Of a stretch of 64,000 nt of DNA, positions 50,588 to 60,170 are shown one piece after another. The DNA lies in NCBI RefSeq assembly GCF_017487345.1, contig NZ_CP062006.1, positions 1,494,001-1,558,000 on the forward strand, read 5' to 3'. The stretch is from Brevundimonas pondensis (lineage in GTDB: Bacteria > Pseudomonadota > Alphaproteobacteria > Caulobacterales > Caulobacteraceae). A program made the translations under genes and the position numbers. Numbering within the stretch: position 1 is the stretch's first letter; the number at the start of each line of letters is the position of its first letter. The notes below the pieces were generated by a model. The model searched no databases. It saw only the letters and a program-made list of their open reading frames with translations, and was not told where the DNA came from.

Positions 50588-52907
50588 GGTGGCGATCGAA
50601 CCAGGTCAGCACCTGCTCGTAGTAGACACGGGCGTTCCCGGGGCCGTGAATACCGTGCGCCTCGCCGAACAACAGGGTGAGGGCGGCCGGTCGGTGAAGA
50701 CGACGCAGGGCCGCATACATCTGTCCGGCTTGATCCGGGGCCGTATCCAGTTCCCCGTGGACCAACAGGACGGGCGCGTTGATCCGGTCGGCCGCTTCGA
50801 AAGGACTGTTGCGTCTGTAGCGCTCGGGATCTCTCCAGTAGGCGCGCAGCATTCGCGCCTGACCCGTCTCCAGCCATCTCGCGTTGCCCGAGTTAGTGTA
50901 GTCGTTCGCACCGGCTATCCGGTCGGACGACGAGGTGTCGCCGATTGCGGAGGCCAGCTGATAAATGCCGTTGTGCGCTACGATCGCGCCGAACCGGGAT
51001 GACTGGCTCGCGCTCATCGCGACGGTCCAGGCCCCGAAGCTGTGTCCCCATAAGCCGATGCGGAGCGGATCGACCAGACCTTCGTCGGCTGCTGCGTCGA
51101 CAACCGCGAGAAGGCGGTCCGCCAGGCCGTCGGCCGGCTCCGGCGTCTCCGGGAGATCGGGATAGAGGACGGCATAGCCGGCCGCGACGAGAAGCGCGCC
51201 GTTCTGAACCAGATTGACGGATTCCGGGATCATGGCGGCCGGCGGCGAAGCGTAGGTCTTTCCCGGATATGGGATGACCACCACGGGCGGCGGGGCCGCC
51301 CCGGTCCTCTGCGGAAGATAGAGCCAACCTCTTGCGCCCGAAGCCCCGCGGACCTCCCGGGGGAGGATCCGTTCGACGGCGTCGAGTTCGGGATTGAGGC
51401 GGATTACGATCCGCGTTCCGTCGGCGGTGCGCAGGGTCAGGGTGTTGAGGCCCCGTCCTTCAGCACCCCGTTCCAGAACGGCGCCGCTCGCCCATCCGAC
51501 GGCGGCCCCCGGGGCGGCGTGCAGGCATGCCTCCGCCTGCGGATCATCCGCCCGTATCCGGCATAGGCGGTCTCCGTCACGTGCGACGACCGCCTCTCCG
51601 CTCTTCAACGGATCAAACCGGCTGCGCTGGCCGAAAGGCCCGTCCGGACGGACGGCGGTCGCCGCGGCGCCGACGTCGCGGGCGAGGCGGTCGGGCCCGA
51701 CCCGGAGGATGCGGCCGCCGTCGGCGAACAACAGCGATGAGCGGCCCTGCGCCGTGAGACGCGCCTGACGGCGCACGCCTTCGAGCGGAACGGCGCCGTC
51801 CGGGCCCTGCAGGAACCATCCCGGCGTCCCGTTGAGGCTGCCGAGGACGACCGGCGCGCCACCCGACCAGCCCGCCTGGACCGTCGGACTGCCGTACACG
51901 TCAACGGCCGTATCCAGCGACACCCCCTTGGGCGTCACTTGCCGTGCGGTCCCGCCGGGCGCGACCGCAAACAGGGTAGGGCGGTCGCCCAGGGCGGCGA
52001 CGAGCAGGGCTTCGGACGAGGGCGCCCAGGACAGCAGGCTTGTCGAGATGTCAACCGCAGCGGACGGATCGATCGCCGCTCCGGTCTCCAGGTTCACCAG
52101 CCTCAACGTCCTCGCCCGGCGCAATTCGGTCGCCGTGTCGGCGTCCGGAGGCGGCAGGATCGGACCGTCCTGGAGGAGCGCTGCATGCTTCCGGTCCGGC
52201 GAGACCTCGAAATCAAGGAACGGCCCTTCTGAAAGCGACTCCGCTGCGCCGGTGCGGGCGTCGATCCGCCACAGACGACGCGCGGGCGGCGGCGGGGGCG
52301 GGACATCCGAGCCGGACGTGACGTACGCCGCTTGTCCGGAGGCGGCCCGCGCCCAGAGACCTGGAGCCTGCTGTTGCAGGGCGTTCATCTGCTCCAGGCG
52401 CGGCGGAAGTCCGCCGTCCGGCATGCCCAGGACGAGGAGCGCATCATCCGACAGCCATTCGACGGCACGTCCCCAGGCTCCGCTTTCCGGCGATACGTCG
52501 GTCCAGGTCACCGCGCCGGTATCGAGCTCAACCAGTCCGAGCCGCAGCGAAAGCCCTTGCAGCCGGTAGACTACGAGACGGCTTCCCCCCGGGGAGAAGG
52601 GGCCCATCCGATACCCCGCGTCGTCCGCCTGCGGCAGGAGGGGGCGGCTCCTCCCGGACGACCCCAGGTCGATGCGGTGGAGCCTGGCGTACCAGAGCGC
52701 GCCTTCCGCCTGGAGGTCGAAGCGCGGAAGATCGTTCCGGGCGCGCCGTTCTTCGAACACGCCGACCCTGCCGGTCGGATCCACGGCGATCCGACCGAAG
52801 GTCTCGAGGCCCAGAAGGGTGTCGAGGGTGAGGGGATCGGCCCGCACGGGACCGGCTCCGGCCATGACGGAGAGGGCGCAGACCGCGCCGAGCAGCATTG
52901 ATCGCAT
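50532..52907 (-). CDS. Lasso-peptide isopeptidase (S9 prolyl-oligopeptidase-like)
   Basis: 791 residues. Signal peptide (GAVCALSVMAGAGPVRA), a beta-propeller region (about 40-530), then an alpha/beta-hydrolase domain with Ser in LWGHSFGAW (about 620), Asp in VHGELDTAPD (about 720) and His in GEAHGIHGPG (about 750). Enzymes of this type in astexin-like loci hydrolyse the ring isopeptide bond and linearise the peptide in the periplasm. It is 7 nt downstream of the TonB receptor gene in the same operon, which supports uptake and breakdown of the peptide. A general dipeptidyl-peptidase role is the alternative. Confidence 0.85.
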   Translation of the reverse strand: MRSMLLGAVCALSVMAGAGPVRADPLTLDTLLGLETFGRIAVDPTGRVGVFEERRARNDLPRFDLQAEGALWYARLHRIDLGSSGRSRPLLPQADDAGYRMGPFSPGGSRLVVYRLQGLSLRLGLVELDTGAVTWTDVSPESGAWGRAVEWLSDDALLVLGMPDGGLPPRLEQMNALQQQAPGLWARAASGQAAYVTSGSDVPPPPPPARRLWRIDARTGAAESLSEGPFLDFEVSPDRKHAALLQDGPILPPPDADTATELRRARTLRLVNLETGAAIDPSAAVDISTSLLSWAPSSEALLVAALGDRPTLFAVAPGGTARQVTPKGVSLDTAVDVYGSPTVQAGWSGGAPVVLGSLNGTPGWFLQGPDGAVPLEGVRRQARLTAQGRSSLLFADGGRILRVGPDRLARDVGAAATAVRPDGPFGQRSRFDPLKSGEAVVARDGDRLCRIRADDPQAEACLHAAPGAAVGWASGAVLERGAEGRGLNTLTLRTADGTRIVIRLNPELDAVERILPREVRGASGARGWLYLPQRTGAAPPPVVVIPYPGKTYASPPAAMIPESVNLVQNGALLVAAGYAVLYPDLPETPEPADGLADRLLAVVDAAADEGLVDPLRIGLWGHSFGAWTVAMSASQSSRFGAIVAHNGIYQLASAIGDTSSSDRIAGANDYTNSGNARWLETGQARMLRAYWRDPERYRRNSPFEAADRINAPVLLVHGELDTAPDQAGQMYAALRRLHRPAALTLLFGEAHGIHGPGNARVYYEQVLTWFDRHLRPDGDADAPSNTAARLP

Positions 52908-52913
52908 GGCGGC

Positions 52914-55859
52914 CTACCAGCGCTTGACGAGCTGGAGGGAGATGCGGCGACCGAAGATGTCGGTGTTGGCGGCGTCGTAACCGTAGCCCGAAGGAGAATC
53001 GTAGAAGGGCGGCTCGCTGTTCGCCAGATTGATGACGTCCAGGGTGACCGAGACCCCTTCGCCCCAGCCCTCGGCGAAGTCGTAGCGGATCTGACCGTCG
53101 AAGGTGGTCCAGTCGTCTATGCTGCGCCCGCCGACCGGATCGCGACCGCCGCTCACATGGTTGGCGTTGAGGCCCAAGGTCACCGGACCGCTCGTCCACC
53201 GGCCGCCGATCCGGCCCCGCCATCGCGCCGGAAAGTTCGGCGTTCCGACCAGAGCTTCCGTCGGCGAGGTCTCGGTCAGCTCCCGATCGTATCGCAGCAG
53301 CCGTGTGATCGAGCCGTCGACGGAGGCCTCGCCCGGCCCCAGATCGAAGGCGTAGCGCGCTGAGATGTCGACGCCCTCGACCTCAAGGCGCGAGGCGTTG
53401 ACGAAACGATTGTCGATAACGGCGCCGTAGGACGTTGCAGGGAAGACGTTGGGGTTGAAGTTTCCGGGGTGATCCAGAAGCGATTGGACCAGGGCCCTGT
53501 CCTCGGCGTTCGAAACCGGGTTCACGAACCGCACGAAGGGCGCAAGGGTGGGGTCGTTGAGAGCGTTGGCGACGTTCTCCGACACCGGGTTGCCGATGCG
53601 GTCGTCGAAGCGCGTCCGGAACCAGCCGGCCTCCAACCTGAAGCCGTCGGCCGCGGCCGGCGTCCAGACGAAGCCCGCGGTCGTCGATTCCGCCGTTTCC
53701 GGATCCAGATCGGGATTCCCGCCGTACCGGATCACCGAGAGCACATTGGCGCCGTTTCGGTTCAGAAACGCCGGACCGAGCTGATAGGTGGTGTAGAGTT
53801 CCCGCAGCGACGGCGCGCGGAAGGACGTGCCGTAGCTGGCGCGCAGCAGAAGGTCCGAGGTCGGGCTGTAGAGAAGGCCGACCTTAGGATTGGTGGTCCG
53901 GCCGACGCCTTGGTGATCTTCGATGCGGGCCGCCAGGGACAGTTCCAGTCGCTCGATGCCGGGGCGGGGGTTGTCCGCGCCGACGATCGGCGCACGGAGC
54001 TCGACGAAGGCGGCCGAGACATCCCGCTCGTATATGGTCGGGGCCGTCAGTCGAGGCGTCTGACCGGACGTGAAGTTTTCGCCTTCGGTCTCGAAGCGTT
54101 CGCGCCTGACGTCGACGCCTGCAGCCGTCCGCAGCGGTCCGCCGGGCAGATCCAGGATCGTGCCGTCGATCTTGAAGTTGAAGGATCCGACCGTGCTGAC
54201 GTTCTCGACCCGGGTGTAGCCTGAACCGATAAAGGCCAGGACGGCGGCGCTGTTTGCGGCCGGATCGCCGTAGGGGTTGAAGAAGCCGTCCACGGCGGTG
54301 CTGAAGGGCGTCGCCGGATTGTCCGGCGTTCTTCCCAAGGCTTCCGCCAGGTAGGTGGTCTGGACACGGTTGGACAGGGTCCGGCCGCTGATCTCGCGCG
54401 CCCCGCTCACATAAGCGGCGAGATTCCATCCGAGAACCCGACCCTCAAGACCTGCGGCGCCGCCCAGACTGCGGGTTCGGCCGTCCGACCGGCCGGGCCC
54501 GAGATCCCGGATGTAGGAATAGGCGATCTCCTGCATCGTCTCTCCGGTCGGGGAGGCGAAATAGGGGTTGGCCGGCGTCACGACGATCGTGCCGATGTCG
54601 GCCGGGGTCGCCAGAACGTAGTCCCGCTCGGTGTAGCGGAGATCACCGTCCAGGCTGAACCCGCCGGGCAGGTTCTGGCGCGCCGCCGCGAACACGCTCT
54701 GGCGACGCTGGTGCGGCAGCATCCACTGGCCTTCGTTCTGATTGGTGAGATTGACCTCACCGGCGAGGAAATCGCCCGGCGCCAGACCTACGCCGTTCTG
54801 ACCTCTGGGGATGGCGTAGACCGGGTCGAAGGACCCGGTGACGGGGTCGAAGTACATGATGTTGCCGGGCGCGGCGTGGAACAGCCGGTGGTCCGATCCG
54901 CCCAGCGGACGAAGGTCGGCGCTGCGGGTGGCGCGACGGTCCTCCGCCCGCAGTTCGCCGCGGTCGTGGACCTCGTAGGACGCCACCAGACTGCCGCTCG
55001 ACCAGTTGAAGCCGTCGGTATGGGAGAAGAGAACCTCCTCGGCGCCGCCGTCGCTCGTGCCGCCTACCCGCAGTCGGCTCTCCGCGCCGTCGAAGCGGGA
55101 CTTCAGGATGATGTTGACCACGCCGCCTACGGCGTCGGCTCCGTAGAGAGCCGAGGCGCCGTCGAGCAGAACGTCCGCCCGCTGGACGACGCTGGACGGC
55201 AGGTTGGACACGTCGGCGAAATCGCCCGCGCTGCCTGTCCCGGCGATCCGGCGGCCGTTGACCAGGACCAGGGTGGCGTCGGCGCCCAGGCCGCGCAGAT
55301 TGACGCCGGTCGCATAGCCGAGATTGCGCCCCGAGCGGTCGGCGCCGGTTCCGGCCGAACCCTCGAACGCGCTTCCGGTGAAGTTCTGGGGCAGGGCGGC
55401 CAAGGCGTCCGCCACCGTGGCCCGTCCGCTCCGCGCGACATCGTCCTGCGTCATCATGATCACCGGAGACGGGCTGTCGGCGCCGCGAAGATAGCTGCCG
55501 GTGACGACGACCTCATCCAGCTCCGTCACCTCCGTCTCGGCATCCGCACGGGCGCTCGGATCGACGAGGACGTAGACGTTCGGCCGGCTGCGCCTATAGG
55601 TCAGGCCCGTGTCGCGCAGGAGCAGACCCAGCGCGGCTTCCGGCGTGAACTCGCCCGCCACGGCCGTGGAGCTCCGCCCGGCCACGAGGGCGCTGGGGTA
55701 GAGGATCTGCTGCCCGCTCTGTCTGGCGAAGGCCGGAAGGGTCCGTTCGAGCGGACCCGGCGCGATGTCGAAACGACGCATCGCTTCGACCTGCGCCGTC
55801 GCAGGCGTCGCCGCCATTATGAGCGCCGCCAGGGCGGCTGAAGTGAATTCCGGTCTCAT
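52914..55859 (-). CDS. TonB-dependent receptor/transducer of the lasso locus
   Basis: 981 residues from the ATG at 55859. Signal peptide, then an STN signalling domain (about 30-90: FDIAPGPLERTLPAFARQSG, EFTPEAALGLLLRDTGL), a TonB-box region (TELDEVVVTGSYLRG), the plug (about 140-260) and the barrel ending ISLQLVKRW. The STN domain marks a receptor that signals through FecR to an ECF sigma factor, both encoded just upstream. It probably imports the mature lasso peptide or a metal complex of it. The 91 bp upstream contain the A/T tract AAAAAATTTCC in a GC-rich setting, a possible promoter element for the ECF factor. Confidence 0.9.
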   Translation of the reverse strand: MRPEFTSAALAALIMAATPATAQVEAMRRFDIAPGPLERTLPAFARQSGQQILYPSALVAGRSSTAVAGEFTPEAALGLLLRDTGLTYRRSRPNVYVLVDPSARADAETEVTELDEVVVTGSYLRGADSPSPVIMMTQDDVARSGRATVADALAALPQNFTGSAFEGSAGTGADRSGRNLGYATGVNLRGLGADATLVLVNGRRIAGTGSAGDFADVSNLPSSVVQRADVLLDGASALYGADAVGGVVNIILKSRFDGAESRLRVGGTSDGGAEEVLFSHTDGFNWSSGSLVASYEVHDRGELRAEDRRATRSADLRPLGGSDHRLFHAAPGNIMYFDPVTGSFDPVYAIPRGQNGVGLAPGDFLAGEVNLTNQNEGQWMLPHQRRQSVFAAARQNLPGGFSLDGDLRYTERDYVLATPADIGTIVVTPANPYFASPTGETMQEIAYSYIRDLGPGRSDGRTRSLGGAAGLEGRVLGWNLAAYVSGAREISGRTLSNRVQTTYLAEALGRTPDNPATPFSTAVDGFFNPYGDPAANSAAVLAFIGSGYTRVENVSTVGSFNFKIDGTILDLPGGPLRTAAGVDVRRERFETEGENFTSGQTPRLTAPTIYERDVSAAFVELRAPIVGADNPRPGIERLELSLAARIEDHQGVGRTTNPKVGLLYSPTSDLLLRASYGTSFRAPSLRELYTTYQLGPAFLNRNGANVLSVIRYGGNPDLDPETAESTTAGFVWTPAAADGFRLEAGWFRTRFDDRIGNPVSENVANALNDPTLAPFVRFVNPVSNAEDRALVQSLLDHPGNFNPNVFPATSYGAVIDNRFVNASRLEVEGVDISARYAFDLGPGEASVDGSITRLLRYDRELTETSPTEALVGTPNFPARWRGRIGGRWTSGPVTLGLNANHVSGGRDPVGGRSIDDWTTFDGQIRYDFAEGWGEGVSVTLDVINLANSEPPFYDSPSGYGYDAANTDIFGRRISLQLVKRW

Positions 55860-55950
55860 CGAACTCCCCCGATGTCTTATCCGCCTGACTGCGGAGTGGG
55901 GAAGAGACGGTGCGTTGCGGAGCACACCCTAACCGGCGAGGAAATTTTTT

Positions 55951-56928
55951 CTACGGAGCGCCGGCGAGGACGATACGGCCGTCCGGGGCGCGCCGGACTT
56001 CGAGCGGATAGAGATCCGTCAGCGCCGCGACGAAGCCGTCGACGTCTCCGGCGTCGAACGCGCCGCTGACGCGGTTGGCGGCGACGCCGCCGTCGCGGAT
56101 CTCGATCGGGTTGCGTGTGTAACGGTTGACCTCTGCGACGGCGACGGCGACGGGCGTATCCTCGAAGATCAGCCGACCGGTCGTCCAACTGGTCGCTACG
56201 GGGATGCTGACGCTCGCCACGACCGGTTGCGGGGCCGAGGTGACCACCTGCTGGCCCGGGTTCAGCGACCACGTCCGTTCAGGCGTTGCGGCGTCCCGCA
56301 CCGCCACACGTCCCTCGATGAGGACCACGCGCGCGCCGTCCGTCAGGCGGCGTACGTCGAAACGGGTGCCCAGGGCGGTGACCTCCGCATCGCCGGCCGT
56401 CACGACGAACGGCCGCGCCGGATCGCCTTCAACGTCGAACAGAGCTTGCCCTTCAGTCAGAGAAACGGACCGGCGCTCTCCGGTGTAGCGGACACGGATG
56501 CTCGACGCCGTGTCCAGAGTGATCCGGGAGCCGTCGTCGAGAACCACGACCCGTTGCTCGCCCACCTCGGTTGCGTAGGTGACGGGCTGCTGGAGAAACC
56601 AGACCCAGCCGAGCCCCGCCGCCACGACCAGGGCGGCGCCGGCCGCACCCAGCGGTTTGAGAACCCCGACGAGGCGCTCGCGACGCGGCTGACCGGCTGC
56701 GCGTGTCCGGGCGTCTTCGACCAGCGCGGCCATGTTCGGCGCGCCGGCCAGATTTCCGGCGGTGTCCCACAGCGCTTCGATACCGGCATAGGCGGCCGCA
56801 TTCTCGGGATCCCGACGCCAGGCGCTGAACGCCTTCACGTCGTCGGCCGTGACCCGGCGCTGATTGAGCCGCGCGAACCAGTCCGCGGCTTGCTTGCGCC
56901 TGCTTTCGGCAGCTTCGATCGTCATCAA
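55951..56928 (-). CDS. FecR-like anti-sigma/signal-transduction protein
   Basis: 325 residues. An N-terminal DUF4880-type segment (residues 1-45, ADWFARLNQRRVTADDVKAF), one membrane helix (about 92-112, GAALVVAAGLGWVWFLQ) and a periplasmic FecR domain with GEQRVVVLDDGSRITLDTAS and ALFDVEGDPARPFVV. A C-terminal STN-like end (about 245-325) would meet the receptor. It relays receptor occupancy to the sigma factor, whose gene ends 7 nt before it. Confidence 0.9.
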   Translation of the reverse strand: MMTIEAAESRRKQAADWFARLNQRRVTADDVKAFSAWRRDPENAAAYAGIEALWDTAGNLAGAPNMAALVEDARTRAAGQPRRERLVGVLKPLGAAGAALVVAAGLGWVWFLQQPVTYATEVGEQRVVVLDDGSRITLDTASSIRVRYTGERRSVSLTEGQALFDVEGDPARPFVVTAGDAEVTALGTRFDVRRLTDGARVVLIEGRVAVRDAATPERTWSLNPGQQVVTSAPQPVVASVSIPVATSWTTGRLIFEDTPVAVAVAEVNRYTRNPIEIRDGGVAANRVSGAFDAGDVDGFVAALTDLYPLEVRRAPDGRIVLAGAP

Positions 56929-56935
56929 TCTTCGC

Positions 56936-57427
56936 CTAGAGGTCCAACCGGGAAGCGCAGTACTCGAGCGCCCTGGACATCCGCCATTCCACCGTCTTGA
57001 CGCTGATGCCGAGGGTCCGGGCGATCTCCGGATAAGTCATACCGCTAAAGCGGCTCAACACGAAGACATCGCGATAGAGTTGCGGCATGGCGGCGATGAC
57101 GTCGCTCAGCATGATCTGGTCGATCTGCGGCGCGTTCTCCGACTCGGCAGGACGATGCCGCTCCAGCGCACGGCTGCGTCGGACCTCACGGCGATGCTCG
57201 TCGCGCACCAGATTCATGGCCACCGTGAGAAGGAAGGCCTTGGGGTGCCGGATGTCGTCCGCAGCATGGGGGGCGATCCGGAGATAGGTCTCCTGCACGA
57301 CGTCTTCGGCCGCATCGGAGCCGATACGCGCCCGCAGGCGTCGGTTGAGCCAAGCCGCGTAGCGCCGATAAAGACGGCTCAATCCGTCATCGGCGGCGTC
57401 TGCTCCTATATGCTCCGCTTCGGTCAC
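56936..57427 (-). CDS. FecI-like ECF sigma factor
   Basis: 163 residues when started at the GTG at 57427, preceded by GGAGAGG; the open frame reaches 57613 but the extra N-terminus is unlike the family. Region 2 is GSDAAEDVVQETYLRIA, region 4 is MTYPEIARTLGISVKTVEWRMSRAL. It should direct transcription of the receptor/isopeptidase genes, and possibly of the precursors, when the receptor is occupied. Confidence 0.88.
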   Translation of the reverse strand: MTEAEHIGADAADDGLSRLYRRYAAWLNRRLRARIGSDAAEDVVQETYLRIAPHAADDIRHPKAFLLTVAMNLVRDEHRREVRRSRALERHRPAESENAPQIDQIMLSDVIAAMPQLYRDVFVLSRFSGMTYPEIARTLGISVKTVEWRMSRALEYCASRLDL

Positions 57428-57914
57428 GTGCCTCTCCGGCCTCAGAACGAGAGCCTCGGAATCCGGGACGTGGACGAGCAGCGTCGAACACGCGCGCGTG
57501 CTCGGAGCCCCGCAAAAGGCCGCAGAACCCGCACGCAGGGCGGCGGGTCGAAGTCGGGTGTCGCACAGGGGATTCCAAGCCCCTACCGACGCAGGCGTCG
57601 GCGGCATCAGCATGAATCAAACTGAATCGGGGCGCAAGCGGGAGGGGTCGGGCGTTGGAATCCTCTGCGTTCGCGAGGCCCGCTGCTTCGGCCTGCGGCA
57701 CCGCCTCCGCCTTGAAGACGGACCCCGGCTCCCGCTGCACGCCTATCTCACGGCGCCCGACATCCATGCGTCTACGATCGGCCTGCGGACGCCGCAAGTC
57801 CTGCACGTGGGCAGTCTGATCTCCGCAAAAACCTGGCGGGCGACCCGCAATTCACTGTCGTTGCGGTTCAGATGAGTCGCGCGTTACGGGACTGACGTAC
57901 TCGGGGAGGTGAAG
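57428..57914 (+). other. 487-bp gene-poor region between the sigma factor and the LuxR-type gene
   Basis: This is the divergent control region for the FecI-like gene and the small LuxR-type gene. An 87-codon plus-strand frame is open at 57612-57875, but its composition is unlike the neighbouring genes and no domain is seen. GGGGAGG at 57903-57909 is the ribosome-binding site of the next gene. No other signal is clear. Confidence 0.4.
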
Positions 57915-58151
57915 ATGAGCGTCCGTCCGAATGATGATTATTTTGATACGCCGGGCCTGAGCCCGCGTGAATCCGAATGCCTGATATGGGTCAGTCGTGG
58001 GAAAAGTTCTTCCGATGTTGGAGCGATCGTGGGGCTGTCTCCGCGCACGGTGGACAGTTACCTCGAAAAGGTCTGCGCCAAACTTCGCGTCAGGACTCGG
58101 ATCGAAGCGGTCGCCGTCGCCGTCAGGACAGGACTGATCGATCCGGAATAG
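57915..58151 (+). CDS. Small LuxR-type (GerE) HTH regulator, second copy
   Basis: 78 residues from the ATG at 57915, 5 nt after GGGGAGG. The whole protein is a GerE domain: LSPRESECLIWVSRGKSSSDVGAIVGLSPRTVDSYLEKVC, then LRVRTRIEAVAV (split here by AK). It shares RTVD and VRTRI-AVA with the copy at 46.0 kb. There is no ligand domain. It lies at the end of the lasso block on the opposite strand to FecI and may regulate the element or the lasso genes. Confidence 0.8.
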   Translation: MSVRPNDDYFDTPGLSPRESECLIWVSRGKSSSDVGAIVGLSPRTVDSYLEKVCAKLRVRTRIEAVAVAVRTGLIDPE

Positions 58152-58190
58152 CTGCTCTCTACGGATCTTCGCCTGAGCCGCCGCATGCAA

Positions 58191-58213
58191 TTCGTTTCCG
58201 CGTGTGAAACGAA
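58191..58213. repeat. 8-bp perfect inverted repeat between convergent genes
   Basis: TTCGTTTC-CGCGTGT-GAAACGAA, with a 7-nt loop, lies 40 bp after the LuxR-type gene and 38 bp after the receiver gene on the other strand. It could be a weak terminator or an operator. A/T-rich arms and no T tract make a strong terminator unlikely. Confidence 0.45.
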
Positions 58214-58250
58214 GTGGACGGAAGGGGCCTCTGTCGGTGCGATCAACTCT

Positions 58251-60170
58251 TCACGCGCGCGGCAGGAAGTCCAAGCCCACCCGGGTGAGCGAGCCGCCTA
58301 GCTTGTGCATCATGCTCAGCGCATACTCATATCTTAGCTGGGTTATCATCTCCGCCTCGACGACTTCGATGACTGGGACGGAGAGGACGCTTGCCTGAGG
58401 TACGGCGCCCGCGGACTTGCCTATGTCAGCCTCGTCCACTCTCTCGGCTCCGGTGTCTTCTGCGGCGATCTTGGGCGTCTTGATCCTATAGAGGTTGAAG
58501 GAGCCGTTTCTGAACCTGCCTTCGTTCGCGGCGTAAAGGGTGAACCATTCCGGGTTGGAGGATTCACTGGCCTTGCCGATCCGCAGCCACTTTAGCTTGC
58601 CGTCGATCCTGGCCATCGCGACACGGCCGGACATGATCTCCGTCGAAGGCTTGTCACCGTCGCCGTCGTCGAGCCGGACCGCCATGAAGGGCAGGGCGTC
58701 ACCTACAATCGAATATCGCCCCCGACCGGGAACCAGATCGCACATCGGGGACAGACATACCCAGTAATGGCCGTCGGCCCGGAACACGTGGCCCGTGGCC
58801 AGGTGATGGCCCTCCCAGGGTTTGGTTGAGACGAAAACGTTATGCTCGCTGGAAGCGCGGTCACGTTTTGCCTTGTCCGAAAGGTCCACGCCGAAATAGT
58901 CGTGGCACAGCTGCACGGCGTCGCCGTCGGCATCCGCGCCAACCAGTCGTCCCGCGAACTCGCGAACTTCAGGTAGGACTTCCGAGATCAGCATTTCAGC
59001 ATGGCGGGAAACCGATTCCGACACCATGAAGTCCCGCTCGGCTCCCTCTTTGTCGAAGAGTCGACGGTACCATTGAGCTAGGGCGTAGTGGCTCTCCATA
59101 GCCTTGCTCTCCGCAGCAAAGCCGGCCTTGTTAATCGAAGCCCTGAGCTTGGCCCAGAAGAGCTGGGACGGTGTAGGCTTGGAGCTGACCAGAGCCCGCA
59201 ATACTTCGTTGATTAGCTCGGATCCGACCCCCTTCGCCGTGAAGGCGATGAAGCCTTCGTCACAGCGGATCCATCGGGGCTCGGCGGCCGACCAGGCTAG
59301 ATTGCTCGGAGTGCTTGGTGCCAGGATGTCGCTAAGAAGACCTTGGCGAAGCTCAAGCGCCCGCCGAAAGACGATGTCTCTGAGGGCTTTGTTTCTCAGG
59401 CCGTGCTGATTGCAGAACTGCTCAAATGCATCGCGGCTCGGCGCTGCTGCGTCGTCTTTCCAGCCGTTGTTCAGACGATAGTGCTCATAGTGTTCGCGGA
59501 GCACAGTCTCGACCAAACCCAGAGTGCGATCGATGCCTTCATCCTCTCCCGCATCCGTCCAGGCCCGGAACTCTTTACGCTCCGCTTCCGACAGAAACCC
59601 ATCGACGGGTCCGAGCACGCCTGCAAGGACATCGCGGAACACCTTGTCCAGATTTTCCTGAGTGTGCAGCGCAACGAGATTAAACTGCTTATTGTTAAGA
59701 ATGGTCCGCAGGATCTCGATCGCCCGCGTGCCATCGTGTCGGGCGGCTCGGTCCAGCTCGAAGTCGAGCACAAGCAGGTCGCTCTGATGCAGGTGTCCTA
59801 TCGTCTGCTGTTCGCCGTCCTCATCGACATTCGCCCCATCGTGAATGTCGACGATCATCGGAGGGCTGGCTTTGTGAAAACCCCGGATCACCCCTCTGAC
59901 CTCTGTGCGGCGTTGCTCCCAGCGCTTGCCACTCGTTTGCGCGTTCGCGGTCGAGGTCCTTACACTCGACGCAGGCTGGGTAGGGCCGGACGCAACTGGT
60001 ACCGGTTCTCCACCAATGCTGCCATCCGCCGTGACCGCTTCGACCGTGGGAAGGGGCGGCTTTGCGATCAACTCTTCCATCGTTGGGTAGTCGTCATCGA
60101 CGATCAGGACGGATCGGATCGGGTCAAGGAAAACCTCCCGCACGAAGGTTTCGTAATCAGCTGCCTTCAT
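58251..60170 (-). CDS. Receiver-domain protein of a GHKL/receiver conflict system
   Basis: 639 residues. An N-terminal receiver-like fold: RSVLIVDDDYPTMEEL (residues 18-33) supplies the acidic pocket, and LLVLDFELDRA near 135 the phospho-acceptor Asp. Between them lies a roughly 75-residue insertion rich in Pro, Thr and Ser. The rest (about 190-639) is a helical region and a beta-rich C-terminal domain (GHVFRADGHYWVCLSPMCDL) that matches no output domain I know. It overlaps the upstream GHKL gene by 14 nt and is made with it. Such atypical receivers paired with GHKL ATPases have been noted as candidate immune systems; here it is probably the effector or switch. Confidence 0.7.
   Translation of the reverse strand: MKAADYETFVREVFLDPIRSVLIVDDDYPTMEELIAKPPLPTVEAVTADGSIGGEPVPVASGPTQPASSVRTSTANAQTSGKRWEQRRTEVRGVIRGFHKASPPMIVDIHDGANVDEDGEQQTIGHLHQSDLLVLDFELDRAARHDGTRAIEILRTILNNKQFNLVALHTQENLDKVFRDVLAGVLGPVDGFLSEAERKEFRAWTDAGEDEGIDRTLGLVETVLREHYEHYRLNNGWKDDAAAPSRDAFEQFCNQHGLRNKALRDIVFRRALELRQGLLSDILAPSTPSNLAWSAAEPRWIRCDEGFIAFTAKGVGSELINEVLRALVSSKPTPSQLFWAKLRASINKAGFAAESKAMESHYALAQWYRRLFDKEGAERDFMVSESVSRHAEMLISEVLPEVREFAGRLVGADADGDAVQLCHDYFGVDLSDKAKRDRASSEHNVFVSTKPWEGHHLATGHVFRADGHYWVCLSPMCDLVPGRGRYSIVGDALPFMAVRLDDGDGDKPSTEIMSGRVAMARIDGKLKWLRIGKASESSNPEWFTLYAANEGRFRNGSFNLYRIKTPKIAAEDTGAERVDEADIGKSAGAVPQASVLSVPVIEVVEAEMITQLRYEYALSMMHKLGGSLTRVGLDFLPRA

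Noticed and set aside
57612..57875. 87-codon frame before the second LuxR-type gene
   Set aside because: No ribosome-binding site, no domain, and no lasso-leader pattern (L-x3-G-x5-T) despite its place near the cluster.
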